This document shows, piece after piece, positions 12,244-21,890 of a stretch of DNA of 64,000 nt (positions are counted from its first letter, which is position 1; the number at the start of each line of letters is the position of its first letter). The DNA comes from JALOKP01 sp963800865 (lineage in GTDB: Bacteria; Acidobacteriota; Polarisedimenticolia; J045): positions 992,001 to 1,056,000 of the forward strand of contig CAWDCL010000004.1 in NCBI GenBank assembly GCA_963800865.1. The letters are read 5' to 3'. The position numbers and the translations under genes were made by a program. Under the pieces are notes generated by a model. That model was not told the origin of the DNA. It was given only the letters and a program-made list of their open reading frames with translations, and searched no databases.

Positions 12244-13763
12244 ATCGTTCGCGCGCCGGCCTGCGCCGCGGCCGCGATCGCGCGCAGCAGGTCGTCCCAG
12301 GCGGCGTCGCCGGGGGTCACCAGCGCCACCCGCCCCTCGGCGTCGAGCGCGGGCGCGGCGGCCGGCGGCAGCGCGTCGCGCCAGACGACGTCGAGCGGGG
12401 CCTCCCGGTCGTGCGGCAGCAGGCGCTCGCGGCGCAGCCGCCGCCAGCGGCCGATCTCGTCGTCCGGGAGCGGCGAGCCCTTGCCGAGCTTGCGCGCGAA
12501 CGGCAGCGGGACCCGCGCGCGCGGCACGCCGGGCGGGAGGCTCGCCGGCTCGACCGCGAGCCGCGGGGCGCCGGCCGCGGCGAGCGGCGCGGCGGGCCGG
12601 CCGATCGGCGCCGCGCGGTAGCCGAGCCGCAGCGGGCCGTCGCCCAGCTGCGCGAGCAACGGGGCGACCGCGGACCAGCGCGCGATCCGGTCGATCTTGG
12701 CGACCCGCGTCACGCCGCACTCGGCCGGGAGCGGCAGCACGGTCGCGCCGCCGTCGCCGTCGACGTAGAGCTCGTAGCCCGGCGGCAGTCCGGCCGGCCC
12801 GCCGGAGCCGTCCGCGGTCCGCGCCGCGAGCTCGACCGCGACCCCGGCCGCGAGCGGCAGGGAGAGCGGCGGCAGGATCGCGATCTCGAGCGGCAGCTCG
12901 TAGGGCGCGCGCCCGCGCAGCGCCGGGGCGTCGGCCGTCGTGCGCTCGAAGGCCTCGAACAGCAGCGCGCCGCGCGCGGTCGCGGCGAGCGGCGCGATCC
13001 CGGGACAGGCCTCCAGGCCCTCGGCGCGCGCCGCCCGCGTGGCGGCCGAAAGGCCGTGATCGGCGGCCGGCACCACGACCCACCAGCTGACCAGCGCGAG
13101 CAGCAGCGCGGCGGCCGCGATCAGCAGCGTGTTGCGCAGCCAGCGCGCCGGCCGCACGACGCCGGCCAGCAGCGACAGGTGGACCAGCATCGCCGCCGAG
13201 AGCGCGAACAGCACGATCTGCTCGACGCTCACCCAGAGCCCGGCCGCCGGCGTGCCCGGCACCGCGAGCAGCCCGGGCACGAACCACGCCGCGCCGGCGC
13301 CCGACTCGTGCATCGCCTCCCCGAACAGCCGCGTCCCGCCGAGCACCGCGGCCAGCGGCGCGAGCGGCGCGTGAGCCAGCAGCCAGCGCCGCCGCAGCCG
13401 GCGGCGGGCCTCGGCGAAGACGCCCGGCACCCGGCCCTCCAGCGGCAGCAGCGTCAGCAGCGCGACCCACGTCCCGATGTCGATCGCGAACAGCGACATC
13501 GCGACCAGGCGCGGCCCCTGGAGCGGGAGGAAGCCGTAGTAGTCCGGCACCGGGAAGATCCCGCGGCGCGCCATCTCGGTCCACGCGTCGGACTGGATCC
13601 GGGCGTAACCGACGACGAGCGGGAGCTGGATCGCGAGCGTCGCGAGCAGGGCCGCGATCAGCGCGCGGCGCAGCGCGGGGCGCGGGGCGTGGGACCGGCC
13701 GGAGGCCGGCCAGGCCGCGCGGGGCGGCGCGGGGGGGCCGCCGGAGGCTTGCCCTTCGCTCAC
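12186..13763 (-). CDS. Multi-spanning membrane protein of unknown function
   Basis: A 525-residue protein beginning at GTG 13763, which overlaps the CPBP stop codon as GTGA. About five hydrophobic segments lie in the first 230 residues (around 34-53, 85-107, 128-145, 170-195, 205-226). A large Ala/Pro-rich soluble part follows. The last 60 residues (EGRVALVTPGDAAWDDLLRA, then AGARTIYVV) resemble the alternating pattern of an ExbD-type C-terminal domain, but this is only a pattern match. I do not recognise the family. Its position at the end of the lemA-TPM-TPM-pepP-CPBP run suggests an envelope role. Confidence 0.6.
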   Translation of the reverse strand: MSEGQASGGPPAPPRAAWPASGRSHAPRPALRRALIAALLATLAIQLPLVVGYARIQSDAWTEMARRGIFPVPDYYGFLPLQGPRLVAMSLFAIDIGTWVALLTLLPLEGRVPGVFAEARRRLRRRWLLAHAPLAPLAAVLGGTRLFGEAMHESGAGAAWFVPGLLAVPGTPAAGLWVSVEQIVLFALSAAMLVHLSLLAGVVRPARWLRNTLLIAAAALLLALVSWWVVVPAADHGLSAATRAARAEGLEACPGIAPLAATARGALLFEAFERTTADAPALRGRAPYELPLEIAILPPLSLPLAAGVAVELAARTADGSGGPAGLPPGYELYVDGDGGATVLPLPAECGVTRVAKIDRIARWSAVAPLLAQLGDGPLRLGYRAAPIGRPAAPLAAAGAPRLAVEPASLPPGVPRARVPLPFARKLGKGSPLPDDEIGRWRRLRRERLLPHDREAPLDVVWRDALPPAAAPALDAEGRVALVTPGDAAWDDLLRAIAAAAQAGARTIYVVSPEPEPGSSAASRSR

Positions 13764-14590
13764 GGTCCGGCCAGCAGCTCGACGGCCAGCGCCGTCCCGT
13801 TGAAGGCGGCGTGCAGCGCGAGCGGCGCCCAGAGCGTCCGGTAGCGCTCGTAGGCGACGGCGGCCGCCAGCCCGACCAGGAAGAGCGGCACCGTGGACCA
13901 GGCCATCAGGTGGATCCCGGAGAAGATCGCGGCGGACAGGCCCGAGGCGACCGCGAACGGCAGGTCGCGCCGCAGCCCGCCGTAGACGAAACCGCGGAAG
14001 TAGAGCTCCTCTGCCAGCGGTGCGGCGATCACGGCGGCCAGCAGGAGCAGCGGCCACGGTGCGGCGAGCAGGTCCATCTGCTGCGCCTGCTCGGCCAGCA
14101 TCTCGGCATACGCGGCGGGGGCGAACCGCTCGAGCGACAGCGCCCAGAGCGACGAGGCGACGACCAGCGCCGCGCCGCCCGCGGCCGGGACGAGCAGTGC
14201 CGGCGCACCGGGGCGACGGAAGCCGAGCGCTGCGAGCCCGCCGCGCGAGGCCAGCGCCGCCACCATCGCGATCCCCGCGAGCAGGCCCTGCACGAAGAGG
14301 AAACCGAGGTAGCGCTCCTGGAGGGTGAGCGACTCGATCGCCTCCAGGTCGGCGCTCACTCCCGCCAGCAGCGGGAGCAGCGTCATGGCCAGCACCGGCG
14401 CGAGCCCGATCAGCACGCCGGCGACGCCCCAGGGCGGGGCGGGGAAGCCCCGCTCCGCGGGGGCCGCGCCGGCGGGACGGAACGGGTTGGGGCGATCGGG
14501 CGGGTCGGGTGGATCGGGCGGTCCGGGCGGCCCGGGCGGGTCGAGGGGATCGGGCGGCAGCGCGGACGGCCCCGGGCGGTCTTCGTTCAC
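13760..14590 (-). CDS. CPBP-family intramembrane metalloprotease (CAAX/Abi type)
   Basis: A 276-residue protein with a Pro/Asp-rich N-terminal tail (about residues 10-45) followed by seven or eight hydrophobic segments. The three CPBP motifs are present: EELYFRG with the paired glutamates, FSGIHLM with the His, and LHAAFNGTA with His and Asn. The family includes Rce1-like prenyl-protein proteases and bacteriocin self-immunity proteins. The GTG start (14590) overlaps the pepP stop as GTGA. The physiological substrate is unknown. Confidence 0.85.
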   Translation of the reverse strand: MNEDRPGPSALPPDPLDPPGPPGPPDPPDPPDRPNPFRPAGAAPAERGFPAPPWGVAGVLIGLAPVLAMTLLPLLAGVSADLEAIESLTLQERYLGFLFVQGLLAGIAMVAALASRGGLAALGFRRPGAPALLVPAAGGAALVVASSLWALSLERFAPAAYAEMLAEQAQQMDLLAAPWPLLLLAAVIAAPLAEELYFRGFVYGGLRRDLPFAVASGLSAAIFSGIHLMAWSTVPLFLVGLAAAVAYERYRTLWAPLALHAAFNGTALAVELLAGP

Positions 14591-15933
14591 GGCCCCTCCG
14601 CGGCGACGAGAGCCGCCACGTCGTCGGCCGCGATCGGGACGCCGCGCGTGAGCACCTCGCACCCGTTCCCGGTGACGACGACGTCGTCCTCGAGGCGGAT
14701 CCCGAGGCCGGCGAACTCCGGCGTGACCCCCTCGCTCCCCGGGGCGAGGTAGAGCCCGGGCTCGATCGTGAAGACCATCCCCGGCGCGAGCGGGCGCGGC
14801 GCACCGGCCCGGTGCGTGCGGCCGACGTCGTGCACGTCCATCCCCAGCCAGTGCGAGGTCCGGTGCATGTAGAAGCGCCGGTAGGCGCGGGTCTCGATCA
14901 GCAGCGCCGGGTCGCCGGCGAGCAGGCCGAGATCGACCAGCCCGCGGACCAGCACGGCGAGCGCCGCGTCGTGCACCGCGTGCAGCGTGCTCCCCGGGCG
15001 GACCGCGGCGATCGCCGCCTCCTCGGCCGCGAGCACGACGTCGTAGAGCGCCCGCTGGGCCGCGGAGAACCGGCCGCTGGCCGGCACGGTGCGCGAGATG
15101 TCGCCGTTGTAGAGCGCGTGCTCGGCCCCGGCGTCGATCAGCACCAGGTCGCCGGCCGCGATTGCCGCGCGGTTGTCGACGTAGTGCAGGCAGCAGGCGT
15201 TGGCGCCGGCCGCGACGATCGTCGGGAAGGCCGGCCCGGTGGCGCCGGCCTCGAGGAACGCCCGCTCCACCGCGGCCTGGACCTGGTACTCGTGCCGGCC
15301 CGGACCGACGCGCGCGATCCCCGCGGCGACGCCGCGCGCGGTGATCTCCGCCGCGCGCGCGAGCGCGGCCAGCTCCGCCGGCGACTTGACGAGGCGCAGC
15401 TCGTGCAGCAGTTCCCCGGGCAGGACGAAGGCCCCGGGCGCCCGCCGCCCCTGCGCTTCCTTCTGCGCCAGCTCGCCCAGCGCGCGCTGCACCGCGTGGT
15501 CCAGCGCCGGGACCTTCCACGGGGCGAAGTGGAGTCGCTCGGCGCCGTCGAGCAGGTCGGCCAGCCGCGGGCCCAGTTCCCCGGTGGCGAAGGCGCGGTC
15601 GGCGCCGTAGCGCGCGACGGCCCCCTCCGGTCCGATCCGCGGCCCGGTCCAGGCCTCGCGCTCCGGGTCGCGCGGCCGCACGAAGAGCGTGAACGGCTGC
15701 TCGGCGCCGCCGCGCAGCACCAGCACCGCGCCCGGCTCCGCGAGCCCGGTCAGGTAGAAGAAGTCGCTGTCGACGCGGAAGCGGTGCTCGACGTCGCGCG
15801 CGTAGGGGACCGGCGACCCGGCCCCCAGGATCATCGCGTCGCCCCCCAGCGCCTCCAGCACGCGCGCGCGGCGCGACGCGAACTCGGTCCCGGGCAGCTC
15901 CGCTTCCGCGGATCGGTCGCGCGCGTCGGCCAT
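14587..15933 (-). CDS. pepP: Xaa-Pro aminopeptidase (M24 family, aminopeptidase P)
   Basis: A 448-residue cytoplasmic dimetal peptidase that removes an N-terminal residue preceding proline. The AMP_N domain lies at about 15-150 (EFASRRARVLEAL, FRVDSDFFYLTG). The catalytic pita-bread domain carries the five expected ligands: Asp in VLIDAGAE, Asp in NGDISRT, His in RTSHWLGMDVHDVG, Glu in FTIEPGLY and Glu in GIRLEDD. Length and order are normal. The gene sits between the TPM genes and CPBP in one minus-strand run. Confidence 0.92.
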   Translation of the reverse strand: MADARDRSAEAELPGTEFASRRARVLEALGGDAMILGAGSPVPYARDVEHRFRVDSDFFYLTGLAEPGAVLVLRGGAEQPFTLFVRPRDPEREAWTGPRIGPEGAVARYGADRAFATGELGPRLADLLDGAERLHFAPWKVPALDHAVQRALGELAQKEAQGRRAPGAFVLPGELLHELRLVKSPAELAALARAAEITARGVAAGIARVGPGRHEYQVQAAVERAFLEAGATGPAFPTIVAAGANACCLHYVDNRAAIAAGDLVLIDAGAEHALYNGDISRTVPASGRFSAAQRALYDVVLAAEEAAIAAVRPGSTLHAVHDAALAVLVRGLVDLGLLAGDPALLIETRAYRRFYMHRTSHWLGMDVHDVGRTHRAGAPRPLAPGMVFTIEPGLYLAPGSEGVTPEFAGLGIRLEDDVVVTGNGCEVLTRGVPIAADDVAALVAAEGP

Positions 15934-15940
15934 CGGCGCC

Positions 15941-16639
15941 TCAGGTGCGGGAGATCGCGTCGGGCAACTCGTTGCGGTCGTCCGGACGTGGCGGGAAATA
16001 GCGGGCCAGCGCCTCGCCCGCGAGATCGACCCCGGCCGCCAGCCCCTCGCCGAAGCGGCCCTCGGCGAAGTGCCGCTCGACGCGCCCGACCACCTCGTCC
16101 CAGAAGCCGGGCGGGACGCGGTCGTCGATCCCGGAGTCGCCGAGCACCGCGAAGCGGTGGTCGCGGACCGCGATGAAGAACAGGACCGCGTTGCGGTCGC
16201 GCGTGCGCGTCAGCCCGAGCCGGCCGAAGGTCTCGGCGGCATCGTGCATGATCTCGCCCGAGCGGGACCGCCCGCAGAGGTGGACGACGATTTCGCCCGA
16301 CGAGCGCGTCTCGAAGCGGCGGATCTCCTCGACCACCCGCTGCTCCTCGGCCGGGGGGAGGAACGCCGCCGGCGTGGTGCGCGCGCGCCGCGCGCCCAGC
16401 GCCTGCAGCCACAGGCCGAGCCCGGCCAGCACCAGCGCCAGCGCGATGAAGACGGCGCCCAGGCCGAGCAGCAGCGGCTGCTCCTCCCAGCTCGTCGGGA
16501 CCTCCCGCGTCATGAACCAGAGCGACGCCAGGTCGACCAGCCCGGCCACGACCAGCGCCATCGCGACCAGGAACAGCAGCCGGCCCCAGCGGGCCAGCCG
16601 CCGTCCGCGGAGGATCGGTTCGAGGCCGGGCGCGTCCAT
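15941..16639 (-). CDS. Membrane TPM-domain protein (second of a pair)
   Basis: A 232-residue protein with two transmembrane helices in the first 85 residues, then a TPM domain (RVVEEIRRFETRSSGEIVVH, AVLFFIAVRDHRFAVLGDSG). The ATG at 16639 overlaps the stop of the upstream TPM gene (TGATG). In other bacteria this two-gene arrangement (TPM with a Gly tail followed by a TPM with N-terminal helices, next to lemA) is common and of uncertain function, linked by some to cell-envelope assembly or stress. Confidence 0.82.
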   Translation of the reverse strand: MDAPGLEPILRGRRLARWGRLLFLVAMALVVAGLVDLASLWFMTREVPTSWEEQPLLLGLGAVFIALALVLAGLGLWLQALGARRARTTPAAFLPPAEEQRVVEEIRRFETRSSGEIVVHLCGRSRSGEIMHDAAETFGRLGLTRTRDRNAVLFFIAVRDHRFAVLGDSGIDDRVPPGFWDEVVGRVERHFAEGRFGEGLAAGVDLAGEALARYFPPRPDDRNELPDAISRT

Positions 16640-17453
16640 CACCACCCTCCCGAGGCGCCGCCGCCGCCGAACCCGCCGCCGCCGCCGAATCCGCCCCCGC
16701 CGCCGAAGCCGCCGCCCCGCCGCCGCTCCACCCGCCGCCCCCGCCGCCGAATCCGCCGCTCGGCGGGAACCACCACGGACCGCTGCCGGTGCCGACGCGG
16801 CGCCCACGGCGGTAGAGGTCCCGCGAGCCGGCCGAGCGCCGGGCCGCGATCGACGCGAGGATCACCAGCGCGAGGAAGCCGAGCAGCAGCCAGATCGCGG
16901 GCCGGAAGTCTCGCGTGCGCTGGCGCTCGTCGGGTCCGAGCGGCACCGTCTCGCCGCGGGCCGCCGCGCCGAGACCGTCCAGCACCCCGATCAGGCCGTC
17001 GGCGTAGCGTCCCTGCCGGAAGGCCGGGCCGAGCACGTTGCGGATCAGCCGCCCCGCGATCACGTCCGGGACCGCCCCCTCGAGGTCCGTTCCGACCTCG
17101 ATTCGCACCTTCCGGTCCTTCGGGAAGATCGCGACGATCACGCCGTCGTCCTTCTCGCGCAGCCCGGGCTTCCAGGCCTCTCCGACCTTGCGCGTGTACT
17201 CCTCGAGGATCTCCCCCTCGAGCGACGGCAGGATCACCACGCCGACCTGCAGCCCCTGCTGCGCGTTCAGCTCGCCCAGCCTGGCCTCGACCCGGGCGCG
17301 GTCGTCCGGGGAGAGCAGCCCCGCGCCGTCGTGCAGGAAGCGCGGCGGCGGCGGCGGGATCGGCAGTGCGTAGGCCACCCCCGTCGCCGCCAGCAGCAGC
17401 GCGATGATCAGCCGGCGGGCGCCTCGCGGCGCGCGGCGGGGGCGAGCGGTCAG
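16639..17453 (-). CDS. Secreted TPM-domain protein with C-terminal anchor and Gly-rich tail; one frame change, probable CTG start
   Basis: Corrected length is 271 residues. A signal-like helix (LIIALLLAATGVAYA) is followed by the TPM domain (FLHDGAGLLSPDDRARVEARL, VGVVILPSLEGE, RKVRIEVGTDLEG), a transmembrane helix (IWLLLGFLALVILASIA) and a Gly/Phe-rich tail ending in Gly-Gly-Trp, typical of the family. The frame breaks in the CCCC run at 16715-16718; adding one base makes the tail continuous up to the TGA that overlaps the next ATG. No ATG, GTG or TTG precedes the signal peptide in frame. The only sensible start is CTG at 17453, overlapping the lemA stop as CTGA. Confidence 0.75.
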
Positions 17454-18055
17454 AACTTCACCGCCGGCGCGGTGTCGGCTCCCGGCTTGGCCTGGAAGTA
17501 CGGGCGCTGCGCGAAGCCGGTGAAGGAGGCGACGATCGAGGTCGGGAAGCTGCGGACCCGGGCGTTGTAGCCCTGGACCGTCTCGTTGAACCGCTGGCGC
17601 GCGGTCGCGATCCGGTTCTCCGTCCCCTCGAGCTGGGTCTGCAGGTCGAGGAAGTTCTGGTTGGCCTTCAGCTCGGGGTAGTTCTCGACCGTGACGAGCA
17701 GCCGCGAGAGCGCGCCCGAAAGCTCGCCCTGCGCCGCTTCCCACTTGGAGAACGCCGTCGGGTCCTTGAGCAGCTCGGGGGTCATCTTGATCGAGCCGGC
17801 CCTGGCTCGCGCCTCGGTGACCGCGGTGAAGGTGCCCTTCTCGAACGCGGCGGCGCCCTTGACGGTCTCGACGAGGTTGGGGATCAGGTCCATCCGGCGC
17901 TGGTAGGCGTTCTCGACCTGGCTCCAGGCGCCGTTGACCTGCTCGTCCATCTGGACCAGCTGGTTGTAGTTCCGTGCGAACCACGAACCGATCAGGATCA
18001 CCGGGACGACGATGATCGCGAGGATGATCAGGATGACGACCAGGGTGCGACTCAT
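17450..18055 (-). CDS. lemA: LemA family protein
   Basis: This 201-residue protein has one N-terminal membrane helix (residues 4-25) and a long alpha-helical body with the family landmarks: NYNQLVQMDEQVNGAWSQVE, YQRRMDLIPNLVETVKG, LLVTVENYPELKANQNF and YNARVRSFPTSIVA. AGGAGG lies 6 nt before the ATG. It leads the lemA-TPM-TPM-pepP-CPBP run; lemA with TPM genes is a widely conserved pair. The molecular function is not established. Confidence 0.92.
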   Translation of the reverse strand: MSRTLVVILIILAIIVVPVILIGSWFARNYNQLVQMDEQVNGAWSQVENAYQRRMDLIPNLVETVKGAAAFEKGTFTAVTEARARAGSIKMTPELLKDPTAFSKWEAAQGELSGALSRLLVTVENYPELKANQNFLDLQTQLEGTENRIATARQRFNETVQGYNARVRSFPTSIVASFTGFAQRPYFQAKPGADTAPAVKF

Positions 18056-18208
18056 GACGGGCCTCCTGGCCCCCTCGGGCGGGGGGCCGACCGCCTATTG
18101 TGCCGGATCGCCGGGCCGAAGGGTACGCGGAGGGCGGGCGCCCCCGCCTGCGGGTAGAATGCGCGGTCCCTTCCGCCGCACCGCCGGCACCCTCAGGAGG
18201 CTCGTTCG

Positions 18209-19696
18209 ATGGGTCACGACCACGAGCACAACCGCGTCTTCCACGGGCTGACGCCCGCCGAACTCTGGCACCACTTCCTGCACATCACGGAGATCCCGCG
18301 CCCCTCCGGCAAGGAGGAGCGGATGGCGGAGTATGTCCTCCAGCACGCGAAGTCGCTCGGCCTCGCGACCGCGCGCGACGCGGTCGGCAACCTCGTGGTG
18401 CGCGTGCCGGCCTCGCCCGGCCGCGAGAAGGCCCCGACGATCGTCCTGCAGGGGCACCTCGACATGGTCTGCGAGAAGGACCCGGCCAGCAGCTACGACC
18501 CCGAGCAGGGCCGGATCCACGTCGTCAAGGATGGCGACTGGCTGACCGCGGAGGGGACCACGCTCGGCGCGGACAACGGGATCGCGATCGCGACGATGCT
18601 CGCGCTCGCGGGCGACAAGGCGGTCAAGCACGGCCCGCTCGAGCTGCTGATGACGATCGACGAGGAGACCGGCATGACCGGCGCCGCGGGCCTCGATCCG
18701 AAGCTGCTCGCCGGCCGGATGATGATCAACCTCGACTCCGAGGACGAGGGGATTCTCTTCGTCGGCTGCGCCGGCGGCTGCGACGTCAAGCACACCTTCA
18801 AGGCCGCGCGCACCCCGGCGCCGGCAGGCTGGGTCGCGCTCCAGGTGAAGGTCGGAGGCCTCAAGGGAGGCCACTCGGGGCTCGAGATCAACAGCAACCG
18901 GCTCAACGCGATCCGCGCCCTGGCCCGAGCCCTGAACGAGGGCGGCAAGGGGGCGGCCTGGCGCCTCGCCTCGATCGACGGCGGGAACAAGCGCAACGCG
19001 ATTCCGCGCGATGCGCACGCCGTGGTGTTCGTCGAAGCGGCCGGAGAGGCCGCGTTCCGGCAGGGGATCGAGGCCGCGCGGAAGGCGCTGGCCGAGCAGT
19101 ACAAGGGGCTCGACGACGGGCTCCGGATCGCGGTCGGCGCGCCGGAGCAGGCGGCCGCCGCGTCCGGCGGTGCGTTCGCCGAGGCCGATTCGCGCCGGCT
19201 GGTCGACCTGCTGCGCGCGACGCCGACGGGCGTGATCGCGATGAGCATGGACATCAAGGGGCTCGTCGAGAGCTCGACCAACCTGGGCGTGATCAACACC
19301 AGCGGCGACACCGTCGAGATCGCCAACCTCGCGCGCTCCTCCAGCGCGCCGGCGCTGCAGGACATCGTCGACCAGCTGCTCGCGGTCGCGCGCCTGGCCG
19401 GCGTCGAGGCCGCCGACCTGGGGGGCTACCCGGGCTGGAAGCCCGACATGGCCTCCAAGTCGCTGGCGGCGACCAAGCGCACCTTCGAGAAGCTCTACGG
19501 CAAGACGCCCGAGATCACGGCGATCCACGCCGGGCTCGAGTGCGGCCTGATCGGCGACCGCGTGCCGGGGATGGACATGGTCTCGTTCGGGCCCGACATC
19601 CGCGGCGTGCATGCGCCGGGCGAGAAAGTCCACGCCGCGTCGGCCGGGCGGTTCTACGATCTGCTCGGCGCGGTGCTGGATGAGCTGTCGGCCTGA
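18209..19696 (+). CDS. pepD: Aminoacyl-histidine dipeptidase (cytosolic beta-alanyl-histidine dipeptidase, M20C)
   Basis: A 495-residue metallodipeptidase of broad Xaa-His specificity. Zinc-site motifs are visible: VLQGHLDMVCEKD (His and Asp), LGADNGIAIA (bridging Asp), TIDEETGMTGA (Glu-Glu pair), NLDSED and the late CGLIGDRVPGMDM with His in IRGVHAPGE. AGGAGG lies 7 nt before the ATG. The 3' end overlaps the next gene by 17 bp, so the two may be co-transcribed. Length is normal for PepD. Confidence 0.93.
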   Translation: MGHDHEHNRVFHGLTPAELWHHFLHITEIPRPSGKEERMAEYVLQHAKSLGLATARDAVGNLVVRVPASPGREKAPTIVLQGHLDMVCEKDPASSYDPEQGRIHVVKDGDWLTAEGTTLGADNGIAIATMLALAGDKAVKHGPLELLMTIDEETGMTGAAGLDPKLLAGRMMINLDSEDEGILFVGCAGGCDVKHTFKAARTPAPAGWVALQVKVGGLKGGHSGLEINSNRLNAIRALARALNEGGKGAAWRLASIDGGNKRNAIPRDAHAVVFVEAAGEAAFRQGIEAARKALAEQYKGLDDGLRIAVGAPEQAAAASGGAFAEADSRRLVDLLRATPTGVIAMSMDIKGLVESSTNLGVINTSGDTVEIANLARSSSAPALQDIVDQLLAVARLAGVEAADLGGYPGWKPDMASKSLAATKRTFEKLYGKTPEITAIHAGLECGLIGDRVPGMDMVSFGPDIRGVHAPGEKVHAASAGRFYDLLGAVLDELSA

Positions 19697-21782
19697 CGGT
19701 CGGTCCTTCGTGCGTTCCTCCGCCGCGGCCGGGGCCGGCGCCATGCTGGCCGTCCTCGCCGCGGCGTGGTGCCTTTCCTGCGGCGGCGGCGGCGGCGGCG
19801 ACGCCCGCGGTCCGGCCGCGCCCGCCGCGAGCGGGATCGACTCGCTGCTGCTGATCACGCTCGACACGCTGCGCGCCGACCACGTCTCGAGCTACGGCCC
19901 CTCCCCGGTGGCGACGCCGCACCTGGATGCACTGGCCGCGAAGGGGGCGCGCGTCGTGCACGCCTGGACCACGGTGCCGCTGACGACGCCGGCCCACGCC
20001 TCGATCCTGTCGGGGCTCTACCCCCCGTCGCATGGCGTGCGCAACAACGCCCGCTTCCGGCTGCCGGAGGACGTCACGACGCTGGCCGAGATGCTCGGCG
20101 GGCACGGGCGGGCGACCGCGGCCTTCGTCTCGTCCTTCACCACCTCGCGCCAGTTCGGGCTGGGACAGGGGTTCGAGTTCTTCGACGACGACCTGGGGAA
20201 CGACGAGTCCGGTACGCGACGCAGCCAGCGGCCGGGGCCGGAGACGGTCGCGCACGCGGCCGGCTGGCTGGCCGATCACGGCAGCCGGCCGTTCTTCGCG
20301 TGGGTCCACCTGTTCGACGCGCACACCCCGTACGCACCCCCCTCGCCGTTCCGCGAGCGTCACCCGGGCGATCCCTACAGCGGCGAGGTTGCGCTCGTCG
20401 ACCACCTGGTCGGCGAACTGATGGTCGCGCTCGAGAAGTCCGGGGCGGCGGGGCGGACCGCGGTCGTGGTGCTGGCCGATCACGGCGAGGGGCTCGGCAC
20501 CCACGGCGAGGACGAGCACGGCCTGCTGCTCTACCAGGAGACGCTCGCGATCCCGTTCTTCGTCGTCGCGCCGGGAAAGGTCGCGCCGGGCACGGTGGTG
20601 GAGGAGCTGTCCAGCGTGGTCGACGTGGTTCCGACCGCGCTCGCGCTGCTCGGCGAGCCGCCGCCGGGCGAGACCGAGGGGCGCGACCTCTTCGCCGCGG
20701 CGGCCCGGCCCGCCGGGCCGCCGTCGCAAGCGGCTCCGGCCGCGGCGCCGCGCACGCTCTACGCCGAGACGCTCTACCCCTACGAGGAGTTCGGCTGGTC
20801 CGCGCTCTACGCGCTGCGCGACGGCGACGGCAAGTACATCGAGTCGACGCGCCCCGAGCTCTACGACCTGGCCGACGACCCGAAGGAAGGGAAGGACCTC
20901 GCGCCGGTGGACCGGGCGCGCGCCGCCGCGATGCAGCGCGCGCTGCGCGAGCGGGCCACCGCGCTGGTGCGCCACGAGCGGCTCTCCGCCGCGGCCGGAT
21001 TCGGCGGCGGCACCGATCCCGAGACGATCGCCCGGCTCGAGAGCCTCGGTTACGCCGCCGGCGGCCCAGGCGGGAGCGGTTCGGGGGAGGAGGCGCTGCC
21101 CGGGCTGACGGGCCGCAATCCGCGCGACGCGATGGAGGACTACCAGCGCTTCGACCGGGCCCAGGAGCTGATGCGCGCCGGTCAGCCCGACGCGGCGGTG
21201 AAACTGCTCACGAAGCTGACGGTCACCGATCCCGACAACCCGCAGGTGCTGCTCAAGCTGGCCCAGGCCTGCGAGCGGGCCGGCCGCAACGCGGACGCCG
21301 AGGTCTGGTACCGGAAGATGATCGAGCGCCACCCGACCTTCTATCTCGGCTACCGCAGCTACAGCACCTTCCTGGAGGGCCTGGACCGGCCGCTCGACGC
21401 GCGTGCGCTCTGGATCCGCCTGTCGGGCCTGCTGCCGGGCTACGTCGGGATCGAGACGCGGCTGGCCAGCACCGAGATCAAGGCGGGGCAGCCGCAGGCG
21501 GCCGAGCAGCGCCTGGCCGCCTACCTGAAGGAGCATCCGGGCGACGCCGAGGCGTGGGCGCTGGACGGCGATGCCCGCGCGGCGCTCGGCGATGCGGCCG
21601 GGGCGCTCGTCGCGTACCGGAAGGCGCTGGCGATCCGGCCGACCGAGCGGGGAGCGGTGGAAGGGCTGGCCGCCGTGCTGAAGAAGCAGGGGAACGCCGG
21701 CGAAGCCCGGGAGGAGCTCGACGAGCTGCTTCGCCGGGCGCCGGGAGACCCGGTCCTGGTCCGGACCCGGCGCGACCTCTAG
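19680..21782 (+). CDS. Alkaline-phosphatase-superfamily (sulfatase-like) hydrolase with TPR domain
   Basis: A 700-residue exported protein, probably lipid-anchored (cysteine at the end of the hydrophobic N-terminal segment, then a Gly run). The catalytic domain (about 55-450) has LLITLDTLRADHVSSYG, ADHGEGLGTHGE and FDAHTPY. At the nucleophile position, where sulfatases have CxPxR, it reads PLTTPAHASILSG. That is Thr rather than the Cys/Ser converted to formylglycine, so it is probably a phospho-hydrolase or transferase, not a sulfatase. Three or four TPR-like repeats follow from about residue 490. A paralogue lies at 29172-31091. The ATG is inside the end of pepD. The substrate is unknown. 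Confidence 0.8.
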   Translation: MSCRPDGRSFVRSSAAAGAGAMLAVLAAAWCLSCGGGGGGDARGPAAPAASGIDSLLLITLDTLRADHVSSYGPSPVATPHLDALAAKGARVVHAWTTVPLTTPAHASILSGLYPPSHGVRNNARFRLPEDVTTLAEMLGGHGRATAAFVSSFTTSRQFGLGQGFEFFDDDLGNDESGTRRSQRPGPETVAHAAGWLADHGSRPFFAWVHLFDAHTPYAPPSPFRERHPGDPYSGEVALVDHLVGELMVALEKSGAAGRTAVVVLADHGEGLGTHGEDEHGLLLYQETLAIPFFVVAPGKVAPGTVVEELSSVVDVVPTALALLGEPPPGETEGRDLFAAAARPAGPPSQAAPAAAPRTLYAETLYPYEEFGWSALYALRDGDGKYIESTRPELYDLADDPKEGKDLAPVDRARAAAMQRALRERATALVRHERLSAAAGFGGGTDPETIARLESLGYAAGGPGGSGSGEEALPGLTGRNPRDAMEDYQRFDRAQELMRAGQPDAAVKLLTKLTVTDPDNPQVLLKLAQACERAGRNADAEVWYRKMIERHPTFYLGYRSYSTFLEGLDRPLDARALWIRLSGLLPGYVGIETRLASTEIKAGQPQAAEQRLAAYLKEHPGDAEAWALDGDARAALGDAAGALVAYRKALAIRPTERGAVEGLAAVLKKQGNAGEAREELDELLRRAPGDPVLVRTRRDL

Positions 21783-21816
21783 CCGCTCGGAAGCCGCCCG
21801 CCACGCGCCTGCCCGT

Positions 21817-21890
21817 GGTCAAATCGGCAATTACAGGGTAGTCTCGGCTAGCCGGAACTTGCTCGACTGTTTCGGTAGAAGGGTCAAATC
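21817..21890 (+). promoter_or_regulatory. Direct repeat upstream of the TetR gene
   Basis: GGTCAAATC occurs at 21817-21825 and again at 21882-21890, the second copy touching the ATG of the TetR-family gene. Such a repeat around the promoter-to-start interval could be a binding site or a recombination scar. No strong sigma70 promoter is visible between the copies. Confidence 0.3.
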
